Positions 7,930 through 15,771 of a stretch of DNA of 64,000 bases are shown piece after piece. Source of the DNA: CAYQOX01 sp964419335 (GTDB lineage Bacteria; Hinthialibacterota; Hinthialibacteria; Hinthialibacterales; Hinthialibacteraceae); contig CAYQOX010000001.1 of the NCBI GenBank assembly GCA_964419335.1, positions 202,081 to 266,080 of the forward strand, read 5' to 3'. Made by a program: the position numbers and the translations under genes. Below the pieces are notes generated by a model, which was not told where the DNA came from, did not search any database, and worked only from the letters and a program-made list of their open reading frames with translations. Position 1 is the first letter of the stretch. Each line of letters opens with the position of its first letter.

Positions 7930-9837
7930 ATGAAGATTCGTTGGTTTAGCGTTTTTGTTCTATTTATTCTTGGTTTCGTATTTCCATTTCCGGTATGTGC
8001 CGAAGTGGCGCAAGTGGCGCCGGGAGTTTATTTTCGTCCAGCTCAAGGGTATTGCAATGTAGGATGGGTGGTTTTTGAAGATTATGTTCTGGTAATTGAT
8101 TCCTCAGTGCAAAAAGATGCAGTCAAGATTATTGAAGACATTCGCGAAACCACAAATAAACCGATTCGCTTTGTGTTTAATACCCATCATCACTGGGATC
8201 ATGCCTATGGAAATGGGGTTTTTGCGCGTGAGGGGGCCACGATCGTCTCGAGTGAACCCTGCCGTGATTTGCTGCAAGAAGAAATTGACGCTAATCCGGA
8301 GAAATTTTCCCATGATGAAACCGATATGGAAGACGTGGAAAATATGAAACCCACATTGCCAAGTATAACCTTCGAAGACCTTATGGTGTTCGATGACGGG
8401 AAGCAACGAGTGGAACTTTTACATTTTGGGCATGGGCACACCAAAGGTGACGCGGTGGCTTATTTGCCTGAGCATAATATTCTTTTTACGGGCGATGCCT
8501 GCGTGAATGGTGCGTTTAATTATATGGGGGAAGCTCACATAAATGAATGGAAAAAACTTCTTTCTCATTTGCAGGGCTATGATATTAAAACAATATGTCC
8601 TGGACATGGAGAATTGGCTGACAAAGAGTTACTGGTAACTCAGAAAAAGTATTTCATTCAATTGGAAGAACAGGTACAAGCCTCAGTGGATGAAGGATTG
8701 AGTTTAGAAGAGACCCAAAAAAATGTCGATATTCCTTGGTACAAAGATTGGACGGGGCAAGAACCAACCAAGGCCAATATTCGCTACATGTACCGTTATC
8801 TTTCTGGTTTAATTACCCCGTGGGAAGTGCTCGAACATGCATGGGAAGGCGGAAAATCTTATAGCCAAGACACACCGGGATGGAAAAAGCCGGAAAAAAT
8901 GCTGGTGCGCTGGATGAGTAATCAAGAAATGAAAGCGCTCAAAATCATTGCACCGGATATGGAATTCGTACAAGTGCGATCTGATGAGGAGATCATGCGC
9001 GAGATTGAAGATGCTGATGCCGTGGTTGGGCGGGTTAATCAAGAGCAACTGGCGGCGGCAGAAAAATTAAAGTGGGTTCATTCTCCTAGTGCTGGGGTTG
9101 AAGGATATCTCTATCCCGAGTTTGTAGAAAGTCCCGTCACTCTCACCAATGGGCAAGGAATGATGGGGCCTGCGATTGCCGATCATGTCTTGGGAATGAC
9201 GCTCATGTTTACTAAAGCGTTGGCCGTACAACATGAACGTAAATTACAAGCGAAGTGGGGACAGGATCGCTCTCAGCCCATCATGGATTTGGAAGACAAA
9301 ACCATGTTGATTCTTGGACTTGGCGGTATTGGCAGCGAAGTGGCGGAACGAGCTAAAGGCTTTGGTATGCTCGTGAAAGCGATCGATCCTAGGCCTATGG
9401 AAAAACCACATTGGATTAGTTCTATTGGCAAGCCGGATGAACTGCATGATCTGCTTCCCGAGGCGGATGTGGTGGCGTGTTGTGTACCCCTAACCGAACA
9501 TACGTACCGCTATTTCGGAAAAGAAGAATTTGATTTAATGAAACCGACCTCTTATTTTATTAATATCGCTCGCGGGAAAGTCGTCGTGCAAGAAGAATTG
9601 GTTGATGCGTTGAAAAATGGGGATATTGCGGGGGCGGGATTGGATGTGACCGATCCCGAACCTTTACCTGAAGATCATGAACTGTGGGAGTTGAAAAACG
9701 TCGTGATTACTCCGCATATGTCCGCTCGCACCGTGGAGAGTGGATATCGAAGAAATCTTCTGCTACGTGAAAATATCCGGCGATTTGCAAAAGGAGAGCC
9801 TTTGTTGAATGTGGTTGATAAAGAAGCGGGATATTGA
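7930..9837 (+). CDS. exported fusion of metallo-beta-lactamase domain and D-2-hydroxyacid dehydrogenase
   Basis: A 635-residue protein joining two enzyme folds in one frame. Residues 1-24 are a signal peptide (hydrophobic core, then PVCA). Residues 25-245 are an MBL hydrolase with all metal ligands: HHHWDH at 86-91, H170, D189 and H226. After a helical linker, residues 320-630 form a D-isomer 2-hydroxyacid dehydrogenase with the NAD motif GLGGIG (463-468) and the catalytic set R548, E577 and H596. I chose the ATG at 7930 because GGAGG lies 7 bases before it; an ATG at 7909 would spoil the signal peptide. The pairing suggests hydrolysis of a thioester or lactone followed by reduction of a 2-keto acid, but that is inference. 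A NAD enzyme behind a Sec-type signal is odd. Confidence 0.85.
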   Translation: MKIRWFSVFVLFILGFVFPFPVCAEVAQVAPGVYFRPAQGYCNVGWVVFEDYVLVIDSSVQKDAVKIIEDIRETTNKPIRFVFNTHHHWDHAYGNGVFAREGATIVSSEPCRDLLQEEIDANPEKFSHDETDMEDVENMKPTLPSITFEDLMVFDDGKQRVELLHFGHGHTKGDAVAYLPEHNILFTGDACVNGAFNYMGEAHINEWKKLLSHLQGYDIKTICPGHGELADKELLVTQKKYFIQLEEQVQASVDEGLSLEETQKNVDIPWYKDWTGQEPTKANIRYMYRYLSGLITPWEVLEHAWEGGKSYSQDTPGWKKPEKMLVRWMSNQEMKALKIIAPDMEFVQVRSDEEIMREIEDADAVVGRVNQEQLAAAEKLKWVHSPSAGVEGYLYPEFVESPVTLTNGQGMMGPAIADHVLGMTLMFTKALAVQHERKLQAKWGQDRSQPIMDLEDKTMLILGLGGIGSEVAERAKGFGMLVKAIDPRPMEKPHWISSIGKPDELHDLLPEADVVACCVPLTEHTYRYFGKEEFDLMKPTSYFINIARGKVVVQEELVDALKNGDIAGAGLDVTDPEPLPEDHELWELKNVVITPHMSARTVESGYRRNLLLRENIRRFAKGEPLLNVVDKEAGY

Positions 9838-9873
9838 TTCACAAATCATTCCCCTTGATCTCCAACTCATTGA

Positions 9874-9984
9874 CCAATCTTCAATGGATAGTCCGAGTAT
9901 ATGTGATAAAGCCTTATCATTCGTAACCAGTATTGCATTTCGGGTTAGAACATGTGAGGCAATCAGCGCATTTGCCATGATTTG
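9874..9984 (-). pseudogene. VapC-like PIN-domain toxin, C-terminal relic
   Basis: Between the fusion gene and the aminotransferase, the minus strand encodes NALIASHVLTRNAILVTND followed by GLSIEDW. This matches the C-terminal third of PIN-domain VapC ribonucleases (DxLIAAxAL...LVTNDxxF...GLxVEDW). The conserved aspartate at the start of this block is asparagine here. A stop codon lies two codons upstream of the first ATG, and there is no room for the N-terminal half or for a VapB antitoxin. It is therefore a dead remnant of a toxin-antitoxin locus. Confidence 0.6.
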
Positions 9985-10011
9985 TCATGAAAATGTATAT
10001 AAAACTGGATT

Positions 10012-11118
10012 TTACGAACACTCTTTGGCTAAGCGTGCCAAGATTTCTAGTCCACGGTCGATGGTATCATCATCGGCGGCATAGGAAATGCGGATGTGGG
10101 TGTTGCGTTCAGAAAAGACGCTTCCGGGTACGATGAGTAGATCGTTTTCGATGGCTTTGCGAACGAAGGCGTCGCCGTCTTTGTTGGGTGCTTCGGGGAA
10201 AATGTAAAAAGCGCCGCCAGGTTTGACCACGTTGAAATGGGGTTGTAACCCCTTGTATATACGATCGCGTTTGGCTTTGTATTCCATGCGTTTAACTTCG
10301 ATATCCAGATCAAGCGCTGCCATTCCCGCATATTGAGCAAAACTGGGCGCGCAGACAAAGGAGTACATTTGGATATTCATCATGGCTCCGATTAAATCCT
10401 CGGGACCGTAAGCATATCCTAGTCTCCAGCCGGTCATGGCGGAAGATTTGGAAAAGCCAGAAAGGACCAGCGTATTGGGATAAAACTCCGCCGGAGATTG
10501 AGGCTGGGTATCATACAAAAACCCTTCATAAATTTCATCGGATAGTATCGTAAGCCCGTGCTTATCAGCGAGACGTGCGATTTCCTTGAGAACCTCGGGT
10601 GAGTAGACAGTCCCGGTAGGATTGCAGGGACTATTGACGAAGATCGCTTTGGTACGCGGAGTGATGAGGCCTTCCATTTTGTCAGGATCGATGGTGAACT
10701 CGGGGTAGGTATCGAGAAATACCGGCTTAGCGCCTATGAAGTTGGTTAAATGCTTATACATGACGAAATAGGGATCGGGAACGATGATTTCGTCGCCATC
10801 ATCCAACAAGGCCATTAGTGAAAGTAGTATACCCCCTGAAACGCCTGAGGTGATCATGACTTCACCCTGTTCGATACCACGGGCTGCGTAAAGTTTTTTA
10901 ATCTTTTCACGAAATTCTGCTAATCCCGCGGTTTGGGTGTATCCATTTTTTCCAGCGCGAATCGATTCGATTGCGACTTCTTTTAATTCATCAGGTACAT
11001 CGAAATGCGGTTGTCCAATGGATAAGTTGCAGGGGTCTTTCATATCGGCGGCGAGAGCAAACACCTTACGGATGCCGGAAGAGTCGATTCGCGCAGTACG
11101 TTGTGCCAGTTTTGTCAT
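10012..11118 (-). CDS. pyridoxal-phosphate aminotransferase, class I/II (AspC/PatA-like)
   Basis: Fold-type I aminotransferase of 368 residues, cytosolic. The PLP lysine is K224 in SGFSKSSAMTGWRLGY. NPTG (N166), DEIYEG (D194, Y197) and the Arg of GWR (R232) complete the cofactor site. The C-terminal RISYA arginine would bind the substrate alpha-carboxylate. The sequence fits the broad group of aspartate and aromatic aminotransferases of thermophile/Rhizobium type Ib. The exact amino donor (aspartate, alanine or another) cannot be decided from sequence. GAGGGA precedes the ATG. It is transcribed alone, toward the fusion gene at 7930. Confidence 0.92.
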   Translation of the reverse strand: MTKLAQRTARIDSSGIRKVFALAADMKDPCNLSIGQPHFDVPDELKEVAIESIRAGKNGYTQTAGLAEFREKIKKLYAARGIEQGEVMITSGVSGGILLSLMALLDDGDEIIVPDPYFVMYKHLTNFIGAKPVFLDTYPEFTIDPDKMEGLITPRTKAIFVNSPCNPTGTVYSPEVLKEIARLADKHGLTILSDEIYEGFLYDTQPQSPAEFYPNTLVLSGFSKSSAMTGWRLGYAYGPEDLIGAMMNIQMYSFVCAPSFAQYAGMAALDLDIEVKRMEYKAKRDRIYKGLQPHFNVVKPGGAFYIFPEAPNKDGDAFVRKAIENDLLIVPGSVFSERNTHIRISYAADDDTIDRGLEILARLAKECS

Positions 11119-11210
11119 AATTATCCCTCAGGAAAGCGAATTTGATTTGGTGGGCATTATAGAGGTTTTCTTCTTTCCGATGTAGATGTTTTAACGTGTT
11201 TTGTTTCCAT

Positions 11211-11238
11211 AAAAAAGGCACGGATTTTCCGTGCCTTT
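11211..11238 (-). terminator. rho-independent terminator of the triple Cys-cluster gene
   Basis: Minus strand: an 11-bp perfect stem (AAAGGCACGGA with TCCGTGCCTTT, triloop) ends in a run of six T residues. It starts 26 bases past the stop codon at 11264. Confidence 0.88.
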
Positions 11239-11263
11239 ACATGGAAGAACGGCGAAAAGGAGA

Positions 11264-11944
11264 TCATTTTTCAGCGTTGGCGAGGACAATACCCTTATCA
11301 GCCATCGCTTCCAAGTATTCTTCTTTCTTTTCTTTAAAGGGGGCTTCACATCCTTCGCAGCAGAAATGGACTTTTTTCCCATCTACCACTGAGGAAACAT
11401 CCTTGTCGATTTCACCGCCCGAGATGGGGCATGTTTCTTGTTCAAAGGTAAGCAAAACAGGGGCTTGTTTATTTTCGATCATCTTTTTTACGTATTTTTC
11501 TGGTTCTTTGTTGAAAGCGGTCTTGCAATCAGGGCAGCAGAATTTTACCAGTTTGTTCTCTTTAATTGTGTAAATTTCATCATTGACGGGATTTCCAGCA
11601 ACAGGACATGTGGACTGTTTTTCGAATCCTTCTGCTAAATATGGCTCTTGGTCATTTTTCCGAATTTGCAAAATTGCGCTGAGGGGATCCTTTTTGATGG
11701 GTTCTTCGCAGGCTTTGCAGCAGGTCATGATTTCATAACCCATATAAACCACTGAATCTTCGGGAGTAATGTCTCCACCCATGATGGCGCATTTCCTTTG
11801 CTTGTCTCGCTCCTTCGTGGCTTTGAGTTCTTTTTCAATGCGTTTTGCTTCCTTTTTTGACTCTGCTTCTTCTGAGGTAAAACCGGGGGTGATTAAGGCC
11901 ATACAGATGATGGCAATGATACCAACTCCTACCTTGCGTATCAT
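11264..11944 (-). CDS. exported protein with three YHS/TRASH-like Cys clusters
   Basis: 226-residue protein with a signal peptide (IRKVGVGIIAIICMALITPGF) and a charged helix (residues 24-48). Three related modules of about 50 residues follow. Each opens with C-x3-G-x2-I/V and closes with CC-x2-C-x3-F/I (TCCKACEEPI, FCCPDCKTAF, FCCEGCEAPF). This arrangement resembles the YHS and TRASH metal-binding domains of copper and mercury proteins, so periplasmic metal binding is likely, though no particular metal is indicated. I chose the ATG at 11944 because GGAGG lies 10 bases upstream; the ATG at 11965 precedes that site. It has its own terminator. The first module ends with 'EEPI' rather than the usual aromatic. 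Confidence 0.8.
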   Translation of the reverse strand: MIRKVGVGIIAIICMALITPGFTSEEAESKKEAKRIEKELKATKERDKQRKCAIMGGDITPEDSVVYMGYEIMTCCKACEEPIKKDPLSAILQIRKNDQEPYLAEGFEKQSTCPVAGNPVNDEIYTIKENKLVKFCCPDCKTAFNKEPEKYVKKMIENKQAPVLLTFEQETCPISGGEIDKDVSSVVDGKKVHFCCEGCEAPFKEKKEEYLEAMADKGIVLANAEK

Positions 11945-12331
11945 AATTATTATTCCTCCTAACATAGATTAATTTTACTAAATTAATTATATTAGTAATA
12001 TTAATTAATGCCAAAAGTTTTCTTTGTATTTCTTGAACTCAAGAGAAAATTGTGGAACAATATATTATCGAATGCTTATATAGCGAAAGGACGATATTGG
12101 GTGTGAATGAAAGTAAAATTGTATATTATCCAAGAGTATAAGTTGAGATAATAGATCATTTTAGAAAAATAGTGAAAGAACTCTTTGTTTTTTACGCCTG
12201 TTTGATAGAATCTTTTAGATAAGTTGGAAGAAAGACTTATGCGGATTAATAGAGTGAGATATCTCTTTCATGTCAAAATACTAACGTTATTGTGTATGTT
12301 TACGAAATCTTGATAGAAGCGGGAGCTGTCC
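11945..12331. other. AT-rich divergent intergenic region upstream of sdhC
   Basis: 387 bases between divergent genes. It is strongly AT-rich, especially 11975-12200, and should hold promoters for both the Cys-cluster gene and sdhCAB. Several TATAAT-like hexamers occur, but I cannot pick a -35/-10 pair with confidence. No conserved RNA element is recognised. Confidence 0.4.
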
Positions 12332-12961
12332 ATGTCCACTCCTCATGAATCACATTTTTTCCTTCACCGTTTGCAATCGTTATTAGGAATTATTCCTGTG
12401 GGTGTCTTTGTCTTGGAGCATGCCTATAGCAATAGTTTGGCCTATTTTTATGGGGCGGAGAAGTTTAACGAACAAGTTGAGTTTTTACAAAATCTTCCCT
12501 TCGTTTTATTTTTGGAGATTTTCTTTATTGGTCTTCCCATTCTCCTTCATGCGTTAATCGGCTTTTATATCTGGATTTATGGACAAAGCAATGTTCATCA
12601 GTATGGCTATTTAAGAAACTGGTTGTATTCTCTCCAGCGTTGGACGGGGATCATCGCGATTATCTTCATTGTCTTTCATGTGTATAAGTTGCGTATTGAG
12701 TGGACCTTTACAACCGATATGAAGCATATTGGATTTGCGTATGTCAACGAGTATTTTGATAAAGCGTGGCACGTAATCTTCTATTTTATAGGCGTTTCCG
12801 CAGTCGCTTTCCACTTTGGTAATGGGGTTTGGAATTTCTTAGTTAAGTGGGGGATCACGGTCGGCGAGCGTGCCCAGCGAGTGTCAGGTTATCTTTGCAC
12901 GGCCGCGGGATTGTTTGTCTTTTTCTTGTTCATTTCTTCGCTCTATGCATTCGCCGGCTAA
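12332..12961 (+). CDS. sdhC: succinate dehydrogenase cytochrome b558 subunit
   Basis: Membrane anchor of complex II, type B (five transmembrane helices, two hemes), which passes electrons to a quinone, usually menaquinone in this type. The four likely axial heme ligands are H30, H73, H116 and H161; their spacing agrees closely with the B. subtilis SdhC ligands. The N-terminal HRLQSLLG and the LLHALIGFYIW helix are typical. At 209 residues it is normal length. No separate SdhD gene is present, as expected for this type. GGGAG precedes the ATG. It is the first gene of sdhCAB, 87 bases before sdhA. Confidence 0.93.
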   Translation: MSTPHESHFFLHRLQSLLGIIPVGVFVLEHAYSNSLAYFYGAEKFNEQVEFLQNLPFVLFLEIFFIGLPILLHALIGFYIWIYGQSNVHQYGYLRNWLYSLQRWTGIIAIIFIVFHVYKLRIEWTFTTDMKHIGFAYVNEYFDKAWHVIFYFIGVSAVAFHFGNGVWNFLVKWGITVGERAQRVSGYLCTAAGLFVFFLFISSLYAFAG

Positions 12962-13048
12962 AGACTCTTCTCACTCGGGGCTCATTATTAGAGTGAAAAA
13001 CAAAACAATGATCTAAAGTTGAAAAGCAAAGGAAGGAGTTAAACCAGA

Positions 13049-14920
13049 ATGGCCTCTCCTCATTTCATAGTAGTTGGTGGTGGACTCGCCGGGTTAATGA
13101 CGGTAATTCAACTCGCCGAAGCGGGTCACACCGTGGATCTTTTCTCCGTGGTTCCTGTGAAGCGTTCTCACTCCGTATGTGCACAAGGTGGAATCAACGG
13201 CGCCGTAAACACAAAAGGGGAAGGGGATTCACCTGAGATTCACTTTTACGATACCGTCAAAGGGGGAGATTTCCTCGCCCATCAAGCTTTTTGTAAGGAT
13301 ATGTGTTATCAGGCACCAGCGATTATTTATCTGATGGATCGCATGGGGGTAACCTTCAACCGTACAGATGAAGGGATGTTGGATTTTCGCCGCTTTGGAG
13401 GCACTTTGTACAACCGCACAGCGTTTGCAGGAGCAACCACGGGTCAGCAATTGCTCTATGCTCTCGATGAGCAGGTGCGGCGCTATGAAGTCGAAGGCTT
13501 AGTGAATAAATATGAGCATTTGGAATATCTCGGATTGGTCAAAGATGAGAATGGCGTAGCGCGGGGAATCGTTACAGCAGATTTGGATAATTTAGAAGTC
13601 CAATCTTTTAAAGGAGATGCCGTGCTTTTAGCCACGGGAGGGCCGGGATTGATTTTCGGCCGCTCGACCAACTCGATGATAAACACCGGTTCTGCTGCTT
13701 CTTCCGCTTATCAAGAAGGAGCAAAGTATGCCAATGGTGAATTTATCCAAATTCACCCCACGGCGATCCCAGGCTATGACAAACTTCGTCTGATGTCTGA
13801 ATCTGCTCGGGGTGAAGGAGGCCGTGTGTGGGTGCCAAAGAAAAAAGGGGATGACCGCGATCCCAAAGATATCCCGGATAACGAGCGTTGGTATTTCTTG
13901 GAAGAAAAGTATCCCCGTTATGGGAACTTAGTCCCACGAGATATTGGCGCCCAAGAGATTTATGATGTATGTGTGCGCCAAGGGTTAGGCGTTGGCGGTG
14001 GAAATATGGTCTATCTCGATCTGAGTCATATCCCCCGTGATTATTTGAACCGTAAACTCGGCGGGATTATGGAAATTTACGAGAAATTTGTTGGCGATGA
14101 CCCACGGGATGTTCCCATGAAAATCTTTCCGGCGGTGCATTACAGCATGGGGGGGATATGGGTTGGTTATGAGAAAACGACCGAAGGTTTCTTAGATCGC
14201 CGCAGTCCGAAAAATCACATGACCAACATTCCCGGTCTTTATGCCGTGGGTGAGGTTGATTACCAGTATCATGGAGCCAACCGCCTTGGAGCCAATGCGT
14301 TATTATCGTGTATCTTTGGCGGGATGGTTGCCGGACCTTCAGCGATTGAATATACCAAAAACTTGAACGGCACCGCTGAAGATCAGCCAACTTCTCTTTT
14401 TGAAGAAGTGGAAAAGAAATGGAAAGAGAAATTTTTCTATTATCAGAATATGAAGGGTAAAGAAAATCCCTACAAGTTGCATCAAGAACTGGGTGAATTG
14501 ATGATTCGTACTTGCACGATTGTTCGCCATAACGAGGAATTAAAAGAAACCTTACAAACATTGGATGAAATGTCCGAGCGTTGGAAGGATTGCAATGCTT
14601 TAGATACGGGAAAAGCGCGTAATCAGCCAGTGCTATTTATTAATCAACTCAAAAATATGCTTGAACTGGCAAAAGTGATTGCCAAAGGGGCTTTATTACG
14701 CGACGAATGCCGTGGAAGCCATTATAAGCCTGAATATAAGATGGAGCAGCCCAAGGATCAGGATTCTCCTGAATATCAGCAATATTTAGAGGAGTGGAAA
14801 GAGAACAATCAGAAATGGTTGAAGACCACCATTGCTACCTGGTCAGAACAAGGACCGGAGATATCCTATGAAGATGTAGATACCAGCATGATTGAACCGG
14901 TACCTCGTCGTTATGATTGA
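13049..14920 (+). CDS. sdhA: succinate dehydrogenase flavoprotein subunit
   Basis: Catalytic subunit of complex II, oxidising succinate to fumarate on the cytoplasmic face. The N-terminal FAD motif VVGGGLAGLMTVIQLAE is followed by RSHSVCAQGGIN, whose histidine (H41) is the covalent FAD site. IHPTAIPG, SARGEGGR and HYSMGGI contribute the dicarboxylate site. GANRLGANALLSCIFGG is the closing FAD motif. Its 623 residues match the Bacteroidetes/Bacillus form. GGAGT precedes the ATG. It follows sdhC and precedes sdhB by 40 bases. Fumarate reductase activity is possible, because menaquinone-linked enzymes of this type can run either way. Confidence 0.96.
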   Translation: MASPHFIVVGGGLAGLMTVIQLAEAGHTVDLFSVVPVKRSHSVCAQGGINGAVNTKGEGDSPEIHFYDTVKGGDFLAHQAFCKDMCYQAPAIIYLMDRMGVTFNRTDEGMLDFRRFGGTLYNRTAFAGATTGQQLLYALDEQVRRYEVEGLVNKYEHLEYLGLVKDENGVARGIVTADLDNLEVQSFKGDAVLLATGGPGLIFGRSTNSMINTGSAASSAYQEGAKYANGEFIQIHPTAIPGYDKLRLMSESARGEGGRVWVPKKKGDDRDPKDIPDNERWYFLEEKYPRYGNLVPRDIGAQEIYDVCVRQGLGVGGGNMVYLDLSHIPRDYLNRKLGGIMEIYEKFVGDDPRDVPMKIFPAVHYSMGGIWVGYEKTTEGFLDRRSPKNHMTNIPGLYAVGEVDYQYHGANRLGANALLSCIFGGMVAGPSAIEYTKNLNGTAEDQPTSLFEEVEKKWKEKFFYYQNMKGKENPYKLHQELGELMIRTCTIVRHNEELKETLQTLDEMSERWKDCNALDTGKARNQPVLFINQLKNMLELAKVIAKGALLRDECRGSHYKPEYKMEQPKDQDSPEYQQYLEEWKENNQKWLKTTIATWSEQGPEISYEDVDTSMIEPVPRRYD

Positions 14921-14960
14921 TCGAAATCCCTTGTGTGATTCTAATAAAAGGTATTGAGCT

Positions 14961-15707
14961 ATGACGGATAAGATTGAAATAAAAGTAAAACGACAAAAAG
15001 ATGAAGAATCTGCCTCCTATTGGGAAGATTTTCTCGTAGATTATCAGCCCAATATGAATGTGATTACTTTGTTACAGGAAATCCAACGTGATCCTGTCAA
15101 TGCCCAAGGAGAGGCAACAACCCCGGTGGCCTGGGATTGCAGCTGCCTGGAAGAAGTTTGCGGCGCCTGTACGATGATTATTAATGGTCATGTACAGCAA
15201 TCTTGCAGCGCCTTGGTGGATCAATTGGAGCAGCCCATTATCCTCGAACCGATGGGGAAATTCCCGGTGGTTCGTGACTTGGTGGTCGATCGTCAACGTA
15301 TGTTTGAGGACTTGAAACGCATTCGCGCCTGGATCGATATCGATGGCACTTATGATCTCGGACCGGGACCCAAACAGAATCCCAAGGATCAGCAGGATAT
15401 GTACTTATATTCACGCTGCATGACATGCGGATGCTGTGTGGAGGCGTGCCCGCAGTATAATGAACTTAACAACTTTATAGGGCCAGCGGCGTTAGGGCAA
15501 ACCTATCTCTTCAATAAAAATCCAACCGGACAATTTAAAAAAGAAGAACGGCTGCGCGCCTTGATGGATGAAGGCGGGATTCATGAATGTGGAAACGCAC
15601 AGAACTGCATCCGTGTTTGCCCGAAAGAGATTCCACTGACTCGTGGTATTGCGGCTTTAAATGGACAAACTATGACCCAGTTTATCAAGGATCTCCTCCT
15701 TAAATAA
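14961..15707 (+). CDS. sdhB: succinate dehydrogenase iron-sulfur subunit
   Basis: Electron-transfer subunit of complex II. The N-terminal plant-ferredoxin-like domain binds [2Fe-2S] through CSCLEEVCGAC and a later C82. The C-terminal domain carries CMTCGCCVEACP (C153, C156, C159, C163) and CGNAQNCIRVCP for the [4Fe-4S] and [3Fe-4S] clusters. The 248-residue length is normal. It is the last gene of the operon and is followed by a hairpin terminator at 15739-15771. Confidence 0.96.
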   Translation: MTDKIEIKVKRQKDEESASYWEDFLVDYQPNMNVITLLQEIQRDPVNAQGEATTPVAWDCSCLEEVCGACTMIINGHVQQSCSALVDQLEQPIILEPMGKFPVVRDLVVDRQRMFEDLKRIRAWIDIDGTYDLGPGPKQNPKDQQDMYLYSRCMTCGCCVEACPQYNELNNFIGPAALGQTYLFNKNPTGQFKKEERLRALMDEGGIHECGNAQNCIRVCPKEIPLTRGIAALNGQTMTQFIKDLLLK

Positions 15708-15738
15708 ACTCTAAATTTGAACAGAATGCATTGAGTGA

Positions 15739-15771
15739 AACCCGTTTCTAATCCGAGACGGGTTCTTTCTT
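15739..15771 (+). terminator. terminator of sdhCAB
   Basis: A 10-bp stem with one G-T pair (AACCCGTTTC and GAGACGGGTT, 6-base loop) is followed by CTTTCTTTTTCTC on the plus strand. It starts 32 bases after the sdhB stop. It overlaps the last codons of the convergent glycosyltransferase gene that ends at 15748. Confidence 0.8.
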
